NCBI GenBank assembly: GCA_947501635.1
Contig: CANMWT010000016.1
Coordinates: 1 to 57,826, forward strand
DNA length: 57,826 nucleotides
Reading direction: 5' to 3'
Source: an uncultured Roseobacter sp.
Lineage (GTDB): Bacteria > Pseudomonadota > Alphaproteobacteria > Rhodobacterales > Rhodobacteraceae
The position numbers and the translations under genes are program-made. This document shows positions 45,658-56,428 of this stretch, in pieces. The notes under the pieces are model-generated. The model saw nothing but the letters and a program-made list of their open reading frames with translations, was not told the origin of the DNA and made no database searches. Position 1 is the first letter of the stretch. Each line of letters starts with the position of its first letter.

Positions 45658-47964
45658 ATGAACGACGACAGCGAAACACGCGCACCAGAGCAGTCTGATC
45701 TTTCCGAACCGTTACGGCGGGCACTCGGCGAGAGATACCTGACCTATGCGCTCAGCACGATCATGCACCGCGCCTTGCCGGATGCGCGCGACGGACTGAA
45801 GCCCGTGCACAGGCGCATTCTCTTTGCGATGCGGGAACTGCGGCTCAGCTCGACTGGCGGGTTCCGCAAATCGGCCAAGATTTCCGGCGATGTGATGGGC
45901 AACTACCATCCGCACGGGGATGCGGCGATCTATGATGCGATGGCGCGTCTGGCGCAGGATTTCAACGTGCGCTACCCGCTGGTGGACGGGCAGGGCAACT
46001 TCGGCAACATCGACGGCGATAACCCCGCCGCCAGCCGCTACACCGAGGCGCGCATGACGGCCGTGGCCGAGGCGATGCTGGAAGGCCTGAACGAAAATGC
46101 TGTCGATTTTCGCGAAAACTATGACGGCACCCTGACCGAGCCTGTGGTGCTGCCCGCGCAGTTTCCGAACCTGCTTGCCAACGGGTCCAGCGGCATTGCG
46201 GTCGGGATGGCCACGAATATCCCGCCGCACAACATTGCAGAGCTGTGCGATGCCTGTATCCACCTTATCAAAACACCGGATGCGCGCGATGACACCCTGC
46301 TGAAATATGTCCCGGGGCCGGATTTCCCCACTGGTGGCGTCCTGGTGGAGCCTGCTGAAAACATCGCGCAGGCGTACCGCACCGGGAAGGGTGGTTTCCG
46401 GCTGCGTTGCCGCTGGGAGGTCGAAGAGACCGGGCGCGGTCAGTGGCAGATTGTCGTCACCGAAATTCCGTATCAGGTGCAAAAATCCAAGCTGATCGAA
46501 AAGATCGCCGAACTGATTCAGACCAAGAAAATCCCGATCCTTGCGGATGTGCGCGACGAATCCGCCGAAGACGTGCGCATGATCCTCGAGCCGCGCTCCA
46601 AAAATGTCGATCCCGACGTGTTGATGGGAATGCTCTTTCGCAACAGTGACCTCGAAGTCCGGTTTTCCCTGAACATGAATGTGTTGATTGACGGTGTCAC
46701 GCCCAGGGTGTGCTCGATGAAAGAGGTGCTGCGCGCCTTCCTCGATCACCGTCAGGACGTGCTGTTGCGCCGCTCAAAACACCGCCTTGCCAAGATCGAC
46801 CACCGGCTTGAGGTGTTGGAAGGCTTCATCATCGCCTTTCTCAATCTCGACCGTGTCATCGATATCATCCGCTACGACGAAGACCCAAAATCCGCGCTCA
46901 TGGCCGAAGACTGGAGCAAGGATCACCCGCGCGCGGTGGACGAGGCGGATTATGTACCCCCTGCAGCGTCCGATGATCCGTCCCTGACCGAGGTCCAGGC
47001 CGAAGCTATTTTGAACATGCGCCTGCGCTCGCTGCGCCGCCTCGAAGAGATGGAGTTGTTGCGCGAACAATCCGCCCTGATGGAAGAACGCGCGCAGATC
47101 GAAGACCTGCTCGAGAGCACTGACCTGCAATGGGCACGCATCACCGATCAGTTGCGCGACACCAGAAAACAATTCGGCAAAGACTGGGAGGGCGGCGCCC
47201 GCCGGACCTTGATTGAAGAAGCAGCCGAGATCGAAGAAGTGCCGATAGAGGCCATGATCGACCGCGAGCCCATAACCGTGGTGTGCTCGCAGATGGGCTG
47301 GGTGCGTGCCATGACAGGCCACATCGACCTGAACCGCGAACTGAAGTTCAAAGACGGTGATGGCCCGCGTTTCGTTTTCCACGCCGAGACGACGGACAAA
47401 CTGCTGGTCTTCGGATCAAACGGCAGGTTCTACACGGTTTCGGCTTCGAACCTGCCCGGTGGCCGCGGTATGGGCGAACCCCTCAGGTTGATGGTTGACC
47501 TGCCGAACGAGGCCGAGATCGTCACGATCCTCACCCATCAGCCCGACCGCAGGCTTCTGGTGGCCTCTTCGGCCGGGGACGGTTTCCTTGTGGCCGAAGA
47601 AGACGTGATCGCCCAGACCCGCAGCGGTAAACAGGTGCTCAATGTACGCGGTGAAACACGTGCCAAACTGTGCAAACCGGTATCCGGCGATACCGTTGCC
47701 GTCGTCGGTGAAAACCGAAAGGTGCTGGTCTTCCCGATAGAGGAACTGCCGGAAATGGGCCGCGGCAAAGGGGTGCGGCTGCAAAAATACAAAGACGGTG
47801 GTTTGTCGGATGCCACAACCTTCACACGCGCCGAGGGGCTCAGTTGGCGCGATCCGGCCGGCCGTACCCGCACCGAAACGGAACTTGCTGAATGGAGCGG
47901 CAAACGCGCCTCCGCCGGGCGCATGGCGCCCCGTGGTTTCCCGCGCGACAACAGCTTCACCTGA
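45658..47964 (+). CDS. parC: DNA topoisomerase IV subunit A
   Basis: 768 residues from ATG 45658. It has the cleavage-religation core with [34 protein letters not shown] (about 80), the active-site Tyr in [10 protein letters not shown] (about 124), and a C-terminal beta-pinwheel of GXGR-like repeats ([25 protein letters not shown]). The C-terminal repeats and length fit ParC rather than GyrA. Longer in-frame extension upstream to 45523 has no homology. Confidence 0.95.
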   Translation: MNDDSETRAPEQSDLSEPLRRALGERYLTYALSTIMHRALPDARDGLKPVHRRILFAMRELRLSSTGGFRKSAKISGDVMGNYHPHGDAAIYDAMARLAQDFNVRYPLVDGQGNFGNIDGDNPAASRYTEARMTAVAEAMLEGLNENAVDFRENYDGTLTEPVVLPAQFPNLLANGSSGIAVGMATNIPPHNIAELCDACIHLIKTPDARDDTLLKYVPGPDFPTGGVLVEPAENIAQAYRTGKGGFRLRCRWEVEETGRGQWQIVVTEIPYQVQKSKLIEKIAELIQTKKIPILADVRDESAEDVRMILEPRSKNVDPDVLMGMLFRNSDLEVRFSLNMNVLIDGVTPRVCSMKEVLRAFLDHRQDVLLRRSKHRLAKIDHRLEVLEGFIIAFLNLDRVIDIIRYDEDPKSALMAEDWSKDHPRAVDEADYVPPAASDDPSLTEVQAEAILNMRLRSLRRLEEMELLREQSALMEERAQIEDLLESTDLQWARITDQLRDTRKQFGKDWEGGARRTLIEEAAEIEEVPIEAMIDREPITVVCSQMGWVRAMTGHIDLNRELKFKDGDGPRFVFHAETTDKLLVFGSNGRFYTVSASNLPGGRGMGEPLRLMVDLPNEAEIVTILTHQPDRRLLVASSAGDGFLVAEEDVIAQTRSGKQVLNVRGETRAKLCKPVSGDTVAVVGENRKVLVFPIEELPEMGRGKGVRLQKYKDGGLSDATTFTRAEGLSWRDPAGRTRTETELAEWSGKRASAGRMAPRGFPRDNSFT

Positions 47965-47967
47965 TAC

Positions 47968-48010
47968 TTTCTTTGGTCTCCAAATATCCCGGGGGAGAGC
48001 CTTCAGGCTC
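47968..48010 (-). repeat. Dispersed roseobacter-type intergenic repeat, copy 2
   Basis: On the minus strand GAGCCTGAAGGCTC is followed by CTCCCCC and then GGGATATTT, two variable bases and AGACCAAAGAA, the same blocks as the copy at 23571-23608. It sits between the convergent parC and P450 genes. The GAGCCT..AGGCTC part and the nearby GGGGGCAGAGCCCC can both form short hairpins. Confidence 0.6.
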
Positions 48011-48023
48011 GGGGGCAGAGCCC

Positions 48024-49394
48024 CTAAAGCGCTTCCGCTTGCAGCCAGACCCCGCCTTCAGGCCGGAGTGTCAGTATCATAACAGGCTTGGGGTCACGGC
48101 CCTGAACGGCTCTGAACCGAAACCGTCCCAGCAGTGTCGCCAGAATGATAACGGCCTCCTGCAAGGCAAACGACGCCCCGATGCAAATCCTCGGACCGTC
48201 GCCGAACGGCAGGTAGCTGTAACGCCGGAGTGCCTTACGGTCGGCAAAGCGGCCGGGATCAAACCGATCCGGTGCGTCCCATAGCAGGTGATGTCGCCCC
48301 AAGGCGTAAATCGGGATCATGACGGTGTCTTCGGGACGAATATCGGCACCGCCCAGATCGTCGCTTTTCTGTGCCGTACGCGACACAACACCCGCGGGCG
48401 GATACAGCCGCAGCGCTTCATCGATGATTTGGCGGATCATCGGCAGATTGGGCACATCTTCGGCGGTGGCGGCCCGACCCTCAAGTACGCGGCTGACCTC
48501 CGTGCGCGCGGCCTGCTGAACACCTTCATCAAAAGCGCAAAGATAAAGCGCCCAGGCAAGCGTCAGCGCCGTTGTCTCATGGCCGGCGACAATAAACGTC
48601 AGAAGATTGTCGCGCAGTTCGGCGGTGGTCATCTTGCGTCCGGATTTTGGATCCTCGCCCTGCAAAAGCAAATCAAGTAAATCCGGCACGTCACCGGGCC
48701 CCCGTTTGGCGCGCGCCTCGATCGCGGCATCGGCGTTCTTCTTCATGTCCGACATTTCTGCCGATGCTCCCAGACGTCCGGGGCGCGGTATCCAGTCGGG
48801 CGCACCCAGAACATCCAAAAGCGAGATCCGCCCCGCATCTCCGATATAGGCCTCGATGGCATCATGAACCGAAGCGCGGTCAAAACTCCCGTCGCCCGAG
48901 AATGTAACCTCCGCAATCACGTCAAAGGTCGCGGAGACCATTTCGTCCAGCATGTTGACAGCGCGCGGCCCCGCAGCAGCGACCCGGTCGGCGCACCGCT
49001 GCGCTGCTGCAGTCATGACAGGGCCAAGCGCGCTGACGTTGCGATGTGAAAAAACCGGCGCGGACGTTCGGCGTTGCCAGCGCCAGTGCGCGCCTTCGGC
49101 GATGAACAGCGACTCGCCTATCGCAGGCCGCAGCAGGTTCTTGGTGACTGTCGATTTCGGATAGTCTTCGACCCGTTCGAGCAAGATCTTCTGGATCGCC
49201 TCCGGGTCCATTATCATATGCCAGCGCTTGCCTGTCCGTCCCGAGATGACCGGCTCGCGCGTGGCCGCTTCGGGAATGATGTTCAGCACGTTCTGACGCA
49301 TCAACTGCCAGCTTTTCAACACTCCCGTCGGCTCCTTCACCAGCGGTATGCGCACTGGAAGACGGTCGGGTGTCTGTGTCTCGTCGCGTGCCAT
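48024..49394 (-). CDS. Cytochrome P450
   Basis: A 456-residue soluble P450. It contains the I-helix oxygen-activation motif AGHETTAL, the ExxR motif in EALRLYPP (about 326) and the haem-binding FGDGPRICIGASFALQE with the ligand Cys near 402. No ferredoxin or reductase gene is adjacent. The start at 49394 has GGGGGAAAAG upstream; the frame extending to 49598 overlaps a different region and lacks homology. Substrate unknown; fatty-acid or terpenoid hydroxylation is possible. Confidence 0.92.
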   Translation of the reverse strand: MARDETQTPDRLPVRIPLVKEPTGVLKSWQLMRQNVLNIIPEAATREPVISGRTGKRWHMIMDPEAIQKILLERVEDYPKSTVTKNLLRPAIGESLFIAEGAHWRWQRRTSAPVFSHRNVSALGPVMTAAAQRCADRVAAAGPRAVNMLDEMVSATFDVIAEVTFSGDGSFDRASVHDAIEAYIGDAGRISLLDVLGAPDWIPRPGRLGASAEMSDMKKNADAAIEARAKRGPGDVPDLLDLLLQGEDPKSGRKMTTAELRDNLLTFIVAGHETTALTLAWALYLCAFDEGVQQAARTEVSRVLEGRAATAEDVPNLPMIRQIIDEALRLYPPAGVVSRTAQKSDDLGGADIRPEDTVMIPIYALGRHHLLWDAPDRFDPGRFADRKALRRYSYLPFGDGPRICIGASFALQEAVIILATLLGRFRFRAVQGRDPKPVMILTLRPEGGVWLQAEAL

Positions 49395-49519
49395 CTTTTC
49401 CCCCGTTCGGCTCACTTCAAAGGTAGTACGCGCCCGGCCGCCTTCCAACCTGTTGACGCATTGCGTGTCGTGCCTGCTTGCGCTACTCGTTTGGCGTTTG
49501 AAACCGTAAGAGAACGACA

Positions 49520-50146
49520 ATGCTGAAGCGACTGGCGATTTTTCTGACAATGTCCCTCTTGGCGGCCTGCACGTATGAAAGCGATTTGCAGGACCCACCG
49601 GTGGATTTGGGGAATTTCCGCCTCGGGCACAATGTTGTGGTGGCGCCCCTTGTTGCGACCTCCGGCGCCATCAGCCGCGAAGCGAGCGAAGAAGAACTGA
49701 CCACCGCTCTTAAAGAAGCGATAGGGGCACGTTTTGACCGGTATCAGGGCGAAAAACTCTACCATCTGGGCGTCAGTATCGAAGGCTATGTGCTGGCGCG
49801 CGCAGGGGTGCCGGTTGTTGCCGCACCTAAATCCGCGATGATCATTCGCGTGACGGTCTGGGACGACGCGCAGGCCAAAAAGCTCAACGTTCCGCCCGAA
49901 CAGATGACCATCCTCGAAAACATCGACGGAGAAAGCCTGATCGGAACGGGCTGGACGCAATCGGCGGAAAAGCAGCTTGAAGGTCTGGCCAGAAATGCGG
50001 CCAAGTCGATTGAGAATTTTCTGGTGCGGGAAAACGCGGAACAGGGATGGTTTGAAGACACCGCCGGTGCCGCCGGGCAGGCGGACGGTGTGGGCGCTGA
50101 GGGTGTGCTGAGCGACACGCAGGCCGGACCGGCACTGGTGCGATAG
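49520..50146 (+). CDS. Hypothetical lipoprotein
   Basis: 208 residues with a lipoprotein signal peptide: MLKRLAIFLTMSLLAAC, lipobox LAAC and lipid-anchored Cys at residue 17. The mature part is predicted to be alpha/beta (VSIEGYVLARAGVPVVAAPK, MIIRVTVWDDAQAKKL) without a recognised family. The Ala/Gly-rich tail is poorly ordered. It precedes tuf but is separated by about 126 bases, so it is likely independent. Confidence 0.8.
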   Translation: MLKRLAIFLTMSLLAACTYESDLQDPPVDLGNFRLGHNVVVAPLVATSGAISREASEEELTTALKEAIGARFDRYQGEKLYHLGVSIEGYVLARAGVPVVAAPKSAMIIRVTVWDDAQAKKLNVPPEQMTILENIDGESLIGTGWTQSAEKQLEGLARNAAKSIENFLVRENAEQGWFEDTAGAAGQADGVGAEGVLSDTQAGPALVR

Positions 50147-50272
50147 CGCGGCTTCCCGCGGACCGGCCAACTCCCGCTTGATTTTTCCTTTCTTTCGCAA
50201 TACATCGCCGCCCATATCACACCGACCGGGTCGCATCATGCGATCTTTTCAATAACAAAGGGCGCCGCACTC

Positions 50273-51448
<1,176 letters not shown>

Positions 51449-51540
51449 TCCGGGCTGCGCGACCCGTGGGCCAGTTGTGGCAGTTGTTGCAAAGCAACGC
51501 CGCCAACAGCCCCCGGCACCACGGTCCAACAAAACAAAAG

Positions 51541-51567
51541 GCCGCAGCTCAACGCTGCGGCTTTTTT
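51541..51567 (+). terminator. Terminator of tuf
   Basis: GCCGCAGC at 51541-51548 pairs with GCTGCGGC at 51554-51561 around a 5-base loop and is followed by six T. A standard intrinsic terminator, 93 bases past the tuf stop. Confidence 0.9.
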
Positions 51568-51600
51568 CGTGCTGTGATATCGCCTGTTTTCTGCGCCAAA

Positions 51601-51658
51601 TTGCATAAAAAGTGCAATGCCCCGAAATTGCCATAATTTCGTTTGGATTTGGCCAAAC
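51601..51658 (+). promoter_or_regulatory. Three consecutive inverted repeats upstream of J-domain gene
   Basis: TTGCA/TGCAA (51601-51617), GAAATT/AATTTC (51624-51640) and GTTTGG/CCAAAC (51641-51658) are three perfect dyads of 17-18 bp in 58 bases, the last two abutting. They lie in an AT-rich segment between the tuf terminator and the J-domain gene and may be operators of different regulators or short hairpins. Confidence 0.5.
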
Positions 51659-51737
51659 GAGAGGTGTTTGATCGAATTTGGTTAAATTTAGTACGTCGGA
51701 GTTTTGTTTGCTTCCGGCACAGTAAAGAGTAAGGCGA

Positions 51738-52463
51738 ATGACACCGATTGAGAAATCACGTGCCGAAGAGTACGCACTTCAAGTACTCAAAGTAGGACCG
51801 CAAGCGGTCCGCGACGAAATCAGAACAGCATGGCGACGCAGAATTGTTGAAACACACCCTGATCACAATGGCGGGGATGATAGTCAATTTCTGATGGTTC
51901 AAGCAGCTTACGAAGTTGCTCAGGGCAAAGCGACCGAGGATGTCTTGGCCATGCTGCTTGACGCGGCACAGTTGGGTGCGCCCGCCGCTTCTGTCGAACC
52001 TGGCGGACAACAGCAACCGAACCCACGTCGTGCGCGCGTCAAAACCAGACTTGTGTTTTTCGATCAGCTAGCCGCATCAACGAAGTCGCCGGCAAAGTCG
52101 CCAAAATCTGTGGCGGTGCACCTCGACGAGTCAGCGATCCAGCATGTCGAGGGCGCAGGCGCGCCGAAGGCCGCCGAAACAAGCGACGCCCCGGACGTGC
52201 ACACGGTGCAACGGGTCAGGCAAAAGGGGCGTCGGGTGACCTATATCATCTGGAATTTTGTCAAAAACGGTTCCAACGAGGTATCGCTGCCCAAGGGCGA
52301 TTTCCGCAGAGCGGGCGAAAACCACGAGATTGCATTGCAGTTTGCCTCCGACGCCGAGGGTGCCGCAACTGTCACGATACCCGAAGAACAGCGCGCTGCG
52401 CATTTTCCCGGGGCGCAGAGTGTGCGGGTACATTTCGCCCATGGTGCCGACGAACGCCCCTGA
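51738..52463 (+). CDS. J-domain-like protein with unknown C-terminal domain
   Basis: 241 residues. The N-terminal 75 residues look like a J domain, including the HPD tripeptide in VETHPDHNGGDDSQ (about 35-48) and VQAAYEVA, so it may stimulate a DnaK-type chaperone. There are no G/F or zinc-finger domains. A Pro/Lys-rich linker leads to a beta-rich C-terminal part (VTYIIWNFVKNGSNEVSL, VRVHFA) with no family I recognise. It lies alone between tuf and a lipoprotein gene. Start ATG is weakly preceded by AAGGCG. Confidence 0.75.
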   Translation: MTPIEKSRAEEYALQVLKVGPQAVRDEIRTAWRRRIVETHPDHNGGDDSQFLMVQAAYEVAQGKATEDVLAMLLDAAQLGAPAASVEPGGQQQPNPRRARVKTRLVFFDQLAASTKSPAKSPKSVAVHLDESAIQHVEGAGAPKAAETSDAPDVHTVQRVRQKGRRVTYIIWNFVKNGSNEVSLPKGDFRRAGENHEIALQFASDAEGAATVTIPEEQRAAHFPGAQSVRVHFAHGADERP

Positions 52464-52566
52464 ACAACGATTATGCATCGGGCAAACTGACCCCAAAGCC
52501 TGTTTGCTGTGATCCTGTCTGAAAAACCCCGCCCTCAGGGACGACCAGTTCTACTGGGGCACCGGG

Positions 52567-52603
52567 AAAGAAGAAGGGCCGCAGCTGACAAGCTGCGACC
52601 CTC
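52567..52603 (-). terminator. Terminator of the 49-residue lipoprotein gene
   Basis: On the minus strand GGGTCGCAGCT, a 4-base loop and AGCTGCGGCCC form a stem with one mismatch, followed by a T/C-rich run. It lies about 27 bases beyond the lipoprotein stop. Confidence 0.65.
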
Positions 52604-52629
52604 TCCACTCTGAAACATAGTCCCGTTCG

Positions 52630-52779
52630 TTAGTAAGGCATAACTTCAGGTGCCACCATGAATTTTACCTGATCGTCTGCGCCGACGGTGTTGCCCGTGA
52701 TCGGGTAGTGGCCGGAATTGGCACATCCCAGAAGAAGAAACGAACCGGCGAGCAGGGAGAGGAAAGATCTGGTCTTCAT
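52630..52779 (-). CDS. Small lipoprotein, 49 residues
   Basis: Reads MKTRSFLSLLAGSFLLLGC and then a 30-residue mature peptide beginning CANSGHYPITG and ending VAPEVMPY. The LLGC lipobox puts the lipidated Cys at residue 19. AAAGGA lies six bases before the ATG at 52779, supporting a real gene despite its size. Bacterial small lipoproteins like this often bind envelope components; function unknown. Confidence 0.8.
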   Translation of the reverse strand: MKTRSFLSLLAGSFLLLGCANSGHYPITGNTVGADDQVKFMVAPEVMPY

Positions 52780-53094
52780 GGTGTTGTCCTTTGCAGTTGA
52801 GCGCGCAGACGGGAGGAGGTTTGTGCCCGCGGCAATGTGTTATGACACCAACCTGCAGCGAATGTGACGCGACGTCAGTGAACTGCTTCACAGTTCTGGA
52901 AATTTGTGCGTTTTTTGCGATCGCAGGGCGCAGTTGCCTGTGAAGGGGGCGCTGTTCGGTCAGGTTGTCGGCTTTGATGCGGGGGCTGCAGCCCGGTTTT
53001 GTGGTAATCGTTGCCGCTACAGGCCATTTCACGGGGTCATCGGCAATATCCTCTTGAACAGTTCCGATTTTCCGACTACCCCAAAACCCGGCTT
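52780..53094. other. Intergenic region before tRNA-Trp
   Basis: 315 bases with no supported gene. Open frames on both strands here have neither a ribosome-binding site nor family character. It should contain the lipoprotein promoter (minus) and the tRNA-Trp promoter (plus); TTGAAC at about 53054 could be a -35 element, but no convincing -10 follows. Confidence 0.4.
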
Positions 53095-53170
53095 AGGGGT
53101 TTAGCTCAGTTGGTAGAGCATCGGTCTCCAAAACCGAGGGTCGTGGGTTCGAGTCCCTCAGCCCCTGCCA
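53095..53170 (+). tRNA. tRNA-Trp (anticodon CCA)
   Basis: 76 bases including encoded CCA. The acceptor stem AGGGGTT pairs with AGCCCCT (one G:U), the D arm reads AGCTCAGTTGGTAGAGC, the anticodon arm CGGTCTCCAAAACCG carries CCA in a 7-base loop, and the T arm contains GGTTCGAGTCC. This place before secE is normal. Confidence 0.97.
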
Positions 53171-53288
53171 GCCACATTACCCGCTTTTGAAATCTTGCTG
53201 CGCGCCATGCCAGCGCCACAGTTTCGCCCTGCTGTCGACAGATACGCCCCACACTCTTGCCGCATGCGAATCGGTGACGGGGATTGCT

Positions 53289-53924
53289 ATGACACCGCAC
53301 AAGAGCAACAAAACCACAGAATCAGAGGATGCCGCGGTTCAGGCCGTCCGCACCCTTATCGAGGACGAGGCAGCGCCTCTTGAGACTGTATCTGCCGAAG
53401 ACAATGTGACGTCCGTGCGCGCCGCACAGCTTCCACCGCTGGCGGCCGCCGAAGACAATGTTCCGGCCGATGAGACCAGCATCCTGCGGCGCCATCTGGA
53501 GCCTGCCTGGCAAGAGATGTTGGCACGTATCAAGGCCTACCGCCCGGATCGAAAACGTATCCTTTGGACAAGCCTTGTTCTCATGCTGTTGCTGCAGCCG
53601 TTCTTTGTGTTCGGATGGAGCCTTTTTGTGATCGTGCTTGTTTGGGCGGTCTATGTTTTCTGGGGCGGCGATGTGTTCTGGCGTCGGATCATCGCGATGT
53701 ACTATTGGGGTCATCAGCGCTGGCCCGAGACCGCGCGTCAGGTCAAGCTGCGCGCCTATGTCATGGGCAAAAAATGGGACTGGATTCTTGACCGTGCTCC
53801 CGACCGTCTGGCGGATTATCTGCGCGGGCCCGATGTGCGCAGGATTATCGCGGCAGATGCAGAGCACCACGCGGCGATGTCGGACAGGCTTACACGGCTG
53901 AACCGTGATCGTGCGCCGGGATGA
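53289..53924 (+). CDS. Hypothetical membrane protein before secE
   Basis: 211 residues. An acidic, Ala/Glu/Thr-rich N-terminal region of about 90 residues precedes one or two hydrophobic segments (ILWTSLVLMLLLQPFFVFGW, LFVIVLVWAVYVFWGG). A basic and Trp-rich C-terminal part follows (YYWGHQRWPETARQVKLRAY). I do not recognise a named family, but similar proteins sit between tRNA-Trp and secE in related genomes by my recollection. The start at 53289 is preceded by GGGGATT; an earlier in-frame start has no support. Confidence 0.7.
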   Translation: MTPHKSNKTTESEDAAVQAVRTLIEDEAAPLETVSAEDNVTSVRAAQLPPLAAAEDNVPADETSILRRHLEPAWQEMLARIKAYRPDRKRILWTSLVLMLLLQPFFVFGWSLFVIVLVWAVYVFWGGDVFWRRIIAMYYWGHQRWPETARQVKLRAYVMGKKWDWILDRAPDRLADYLRGPDVRRIIAADAEHHAAMSDRLTRLNRDRAPG

Positions 53925-54006
53925 CGGATCATATCCCTAACGTGTCTTGAATTCCGGGGCGTGGCCCGTTACATCCGCACAATCGACAGTCGAGAGTAGA
54001 TACGCC

Positions 54007-54204
54007 ATGGCCACGACCAACCCACTGCAGTTTATCCAGCAAGTCCGTGCTGAGGTCTCCAAAGTCGTTTGGCCGACCCGCCGCGAGGTGATGCTGACAA
54101 CCGTTATGGTGTTTATCATGGCGGCTTTGACGGCTGTGTTCTTTGCTTTGGTCGATATTATCATCCGCAGTGGCTTGCAGTCTGTCCTGTCGATGTTCGG
54201 TTGA
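54007..54204 (+). CDS. secE: Preprotein translocase subunit SecE
   Basis: 65 residues with the conserved amphipathic stretch VRAEVSKVVWPTRREVMLTT (about 13-32) and a single transmembrane helix (VMVFIMAALTAVFFALVDII). It is the short, one-helix SecE of most bacteria. nusG follows after about 204 bases. Confidence 0.95.
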   Translation: MATTNPLQFIQQVRAEVSKVVWPTRREVMLTTVMVFIMAALTAVFFALVDIIIRSGLQSVLSMFG

Positions 54205-54296
54205 CCGGCGCGTTTTGGCGTTAAAAAACACCGGCAACCTCTTGAAACATTCGGTCTTGCGGAGTATGCCGCAACCCTGACCTGAGCAAGGGCGTG

Positions 54297-54325
54297 CGGC
54301 GATTCGAGTTGCGCGCCGATTTTTT
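54297..54325 (+). terminator. Weak terminator-like hairpin between secE and nusG
   Basis: CGGCG at 54297-54301 can pair with CGCCG at 54314-54318, followed by a T-run. The stem is only five pairs with a 12-base loop, so partial termination or no effect is likely. Confidence 0.35.
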
Positions 54326-54408
54326 GTTTAAGATCAGCAAGCTAAGTGCTTGACGTAAAATGGAATTCGACGCTTTGGCGTTGTGAGCAGACAGGGAACA
54401 GGGTCAAG

Positions 54409-54942
54409 ATGGCAAAACGGTGGTATTCGGTAAGCGTGCTGTCGAACTTCGAAAAGAAGATCGCAGAGCAAATCCGTACGTCCGTGGCCGAGCAGGGCCT
54501 TGAAGATCAGATCGACGAAGTTCTGGTGCCCACCGAAGAAGTGATCGAAGTGCGCCGCGGGAAGAAAGTCACGACCGAGCGACGCTTTATGCCGGGGTAC
54601 GTGCTGGTCCATATGGAGATGTCGGACAAGGGGTATCACCTTGTGAACTCCATCAACCGCGTTACTGGTTTTCTGGGTCCGCAGGGCCGTCCGATGCCAA
54701 TGCGGGACGCCGAAGTTAACGCGATCCTGAACCGTGTGCAGGAAGGCGAAGAAGCACCCCGCACGCTCATCCACTTTGAAGTGGGCGAGAAGGTCAAGGT
54801 TGCTGACGGTCCGTTCGAGGATTTCGACGGCATGATCGAAGAAGTAGATGACGAGAACCAGCGCCTGAAGGTGTCGGTCTCGATTTTTGGCCGGGAGACA
54901 CCGGTCGAACTGGAATTCACGCAGGTCAACAAACAGACCTGA
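54409..54942 (+). CDS. nusG: Transcription termination/antitermination factor NusG
   Basis: 177 residues. The NGN domain begins [20 protein letters not shown] and includes [16 protein letters not shown] (about 62) and [12 protein letters not shown], and the C-terminal KOW domain has [21 protein letters not shown]. Binds RNA polymerase and Rho. Start chosen at ATG 54409, which is where homology begins; CAGGGTCAAG is upstream. Confidence 0.97.
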   Translation: MAKRWYSVSVLSNFEKKIAEQIRTSVAEQGLEDQIDEVLVPTEEVIEVRRGKKVTTERRFMPGYVLVHMEMSDKGYHLVNSINRVTGFLGPQGRPMPMRDAEVNAILNRVQEGEEAPRTLIHFEVGEKVKVADGPFEDFDGMIEEVDDENQRLKVSVSIFGRETPVELEFTQVNKQT

Positions 54943-55063
54943 GTGCAAACGTGGGAGGCGAGGGTGCCGCGGCATCCGGACCGGACCACGACAACAGTGG
55001 CGGCAGTGCCGCCTGTACACCTGAAGCAGCGCGCTGCGGATGGGTTGGAAAAGGAGAAGGCCA

Positions 55064-55489
55064 ATGGCCAAGAAACTCGTGGGCAGCATGAAGCTGCAAG
55101 TGCCCGCCGGGCAAGCGAACCCCTCTCCGCCGGTAGGTCCGGCGCTGGGTCAGCGCGGCATCAACATCATGGAATTCTGCAAAGCGTTCAACGCCAAGAC
55201 TGCGGACATGGAGCCCGGTGCGCCATGCCCGACCGTGATTCAATACTATCAGGACAAGTCCTTCACCATGGACATCAAGACGCCCCCTGCGTCTTACTAC
55301 CTGAAAAAGGCCGCCAAGGTTAAATCGGGTGCAAACAACCCGAGCCGTGAAACAGTCGGTACCGTGTCATCCAAGCAGGTGCGTGAAATCGCCGAAGCGA
55401 AGATGAAAGATCTCAACGCCAACTCCGTGGAAGCGGCGATGCAGATTATTCTGGGCTCTGCCCGCTCCATGGGCATCGAGGTGAAGTAA
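55064..55489 (+). CDS. rplK: 50S ribosomal protein L11
   Basis: 141 residues, beginning [20 protein letters not shown] and ending [14 protein letters not shown] sequence. Contains [20 protein letters not shown] and [12 protein letters not shown] of the L11 signature. ATG 55064 has AAAGGAGAAGG upstream. It is the first gene of the rplKA pair, one base before rplA. Confidence 0.97.
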   Translation: MAKKLVGSMKLQVPAGQANPSPPVGPALGQRGINIMEFCKAFNAKTADMEPGAPCPTVIQYYQDKSFTMDIKTPPASYYLKKAAKVKSGANNPSRETVGTVSSKQVREIAEAKMKDLNANSVEAAMQIILGSARSMGIEVK

Positions 55490-55490
55490 A

Positions 55491-56189
55491 ATGGCAAAAC
55501 TCGGTAAAAGAACCCGCGCGGCACGTGAAGCCTTTGCTGGCAAAGAGGACATCACCGTCGAAGAAGCGGTGGCACTGATCAAGGCAAACTCCAGCGTCAA
55601 GTTTGACGAGACCATGGAAATTGCGATGAACCTTGGCGTTGACCCACGCCACGCGGACCAGATGGTCCGCGGTGTGGTCGGCCTGCCCAATGGCACCGGC
55701 AAGACGGTCCGCGTCGCTGTTTTCGCCCGTGGTCCAAAAGCCGAAGAGGCTGAAAAGGCCGGTGCGGATGTTGTCGGTGCTGAAGACCTGATGGAAACTG
55801 TACAAAGCGGCAAGATCGATTTTGATCGCTGCATCGCGACCCCTGACATGATGCCTATCGTGGGTCGTCTGGGTAAAGTGCTCGGCCCCCGCAACCTGAT
55901 GCCGAACCCCAAAGTCGGCACCGTGACGATGGACGTCGAAGCGGCGGTCAAGGCGGCCAAAGGCGGTGAAGTGCAGTTCAAAGCCGAAAAAGGCGGTGTT
56001 GTGCACGCCGGCGTTGGCAAACTGAGCTTTGACGAGGCCAAACTGGTCGAGAACGTACGCGCTTTTGTGTCAGCGGTTTCCAAGGCGAAACCGGCTGGTG
56101 CCAAAGGGTCGTACATGAAGAAAATCGCGCTGAGCTCGACAATGAGCCCCGGCGTTTCTGTTTCCGTGGACAACGCGGTTACAGAATAA
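55491..56189 (+). CDS. rplA: 50S ribosomal protein L1
   Basis: 232 residues, with [40 protein letters not shown] and the L1 signature [20 protein letters not shown] (about 122). It binds 23S rRNA and represses its own operon. Immediately downstream of rplK. The gap to rplJ (56190-56428) holds the leader listed separately. Confidence 0.97.
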   Translation: MAKLGKRTRAAREAFAGKEDITVEEAVALIKANSSVKFDETMEIAMNLGVDPRHADQMVRGVVGLPNGTGKTVRVAVFARGPKAEEAEKAGADVVGAEDLMETVQSGKIDFDRCIATPDMMPIVGRLGKVLGPRNLMPNPKVGTVTMDVEAAVKAAKGGEVQFKAEKGGVVHAGVGKLSFDEAKLVENVRAFVSAVSKAKPAGAKGSYMKKIALSSTMSPGVSVSVDNAVTE

Positions 56190-56428
56190 GCATTTGGCGG
56201 GGCAACCCGCCAGATAGGCAGGGCCGCGCAATCGGCCTTGCTTCTGTCCGAGACGGAGGGTTCAGGGGCAACTCTGAATAATTCCTTCCTGAGATGGGAA
56301 ACGAGAAAATTCCAGCCTTCGGGCGGTTTTGGACTCGGGACCCTGAATTGGACCCGAAACGGGGCGCAGACCATAGCGCCTCTTAACTGAGCCGGGTGGG
56401 GAAACCTGCCCAAATTTGGAGTGAAACT
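56190..56428 (+). promoter_or_regulatory. rplJ (L10) leader region
   Basis: 239 bases between rplA and rplJ. TGGCGGG/CCCGCCA at 56194-56211 forms a perfect stem just after rplA, and GGCC..GGCC plus other short stems follow. The length and location match the L10 leader, where L10/L12 binds mRNA to repress translation. I have not folded it. Confidence 0.55.

Noticed and set aside
52904-53104. Small plus-strand frame upstream of tRNA-Trp
   Set aside because: It runs into the tRNA gene, lacks an RBS and has no recognisable composition of a protein.
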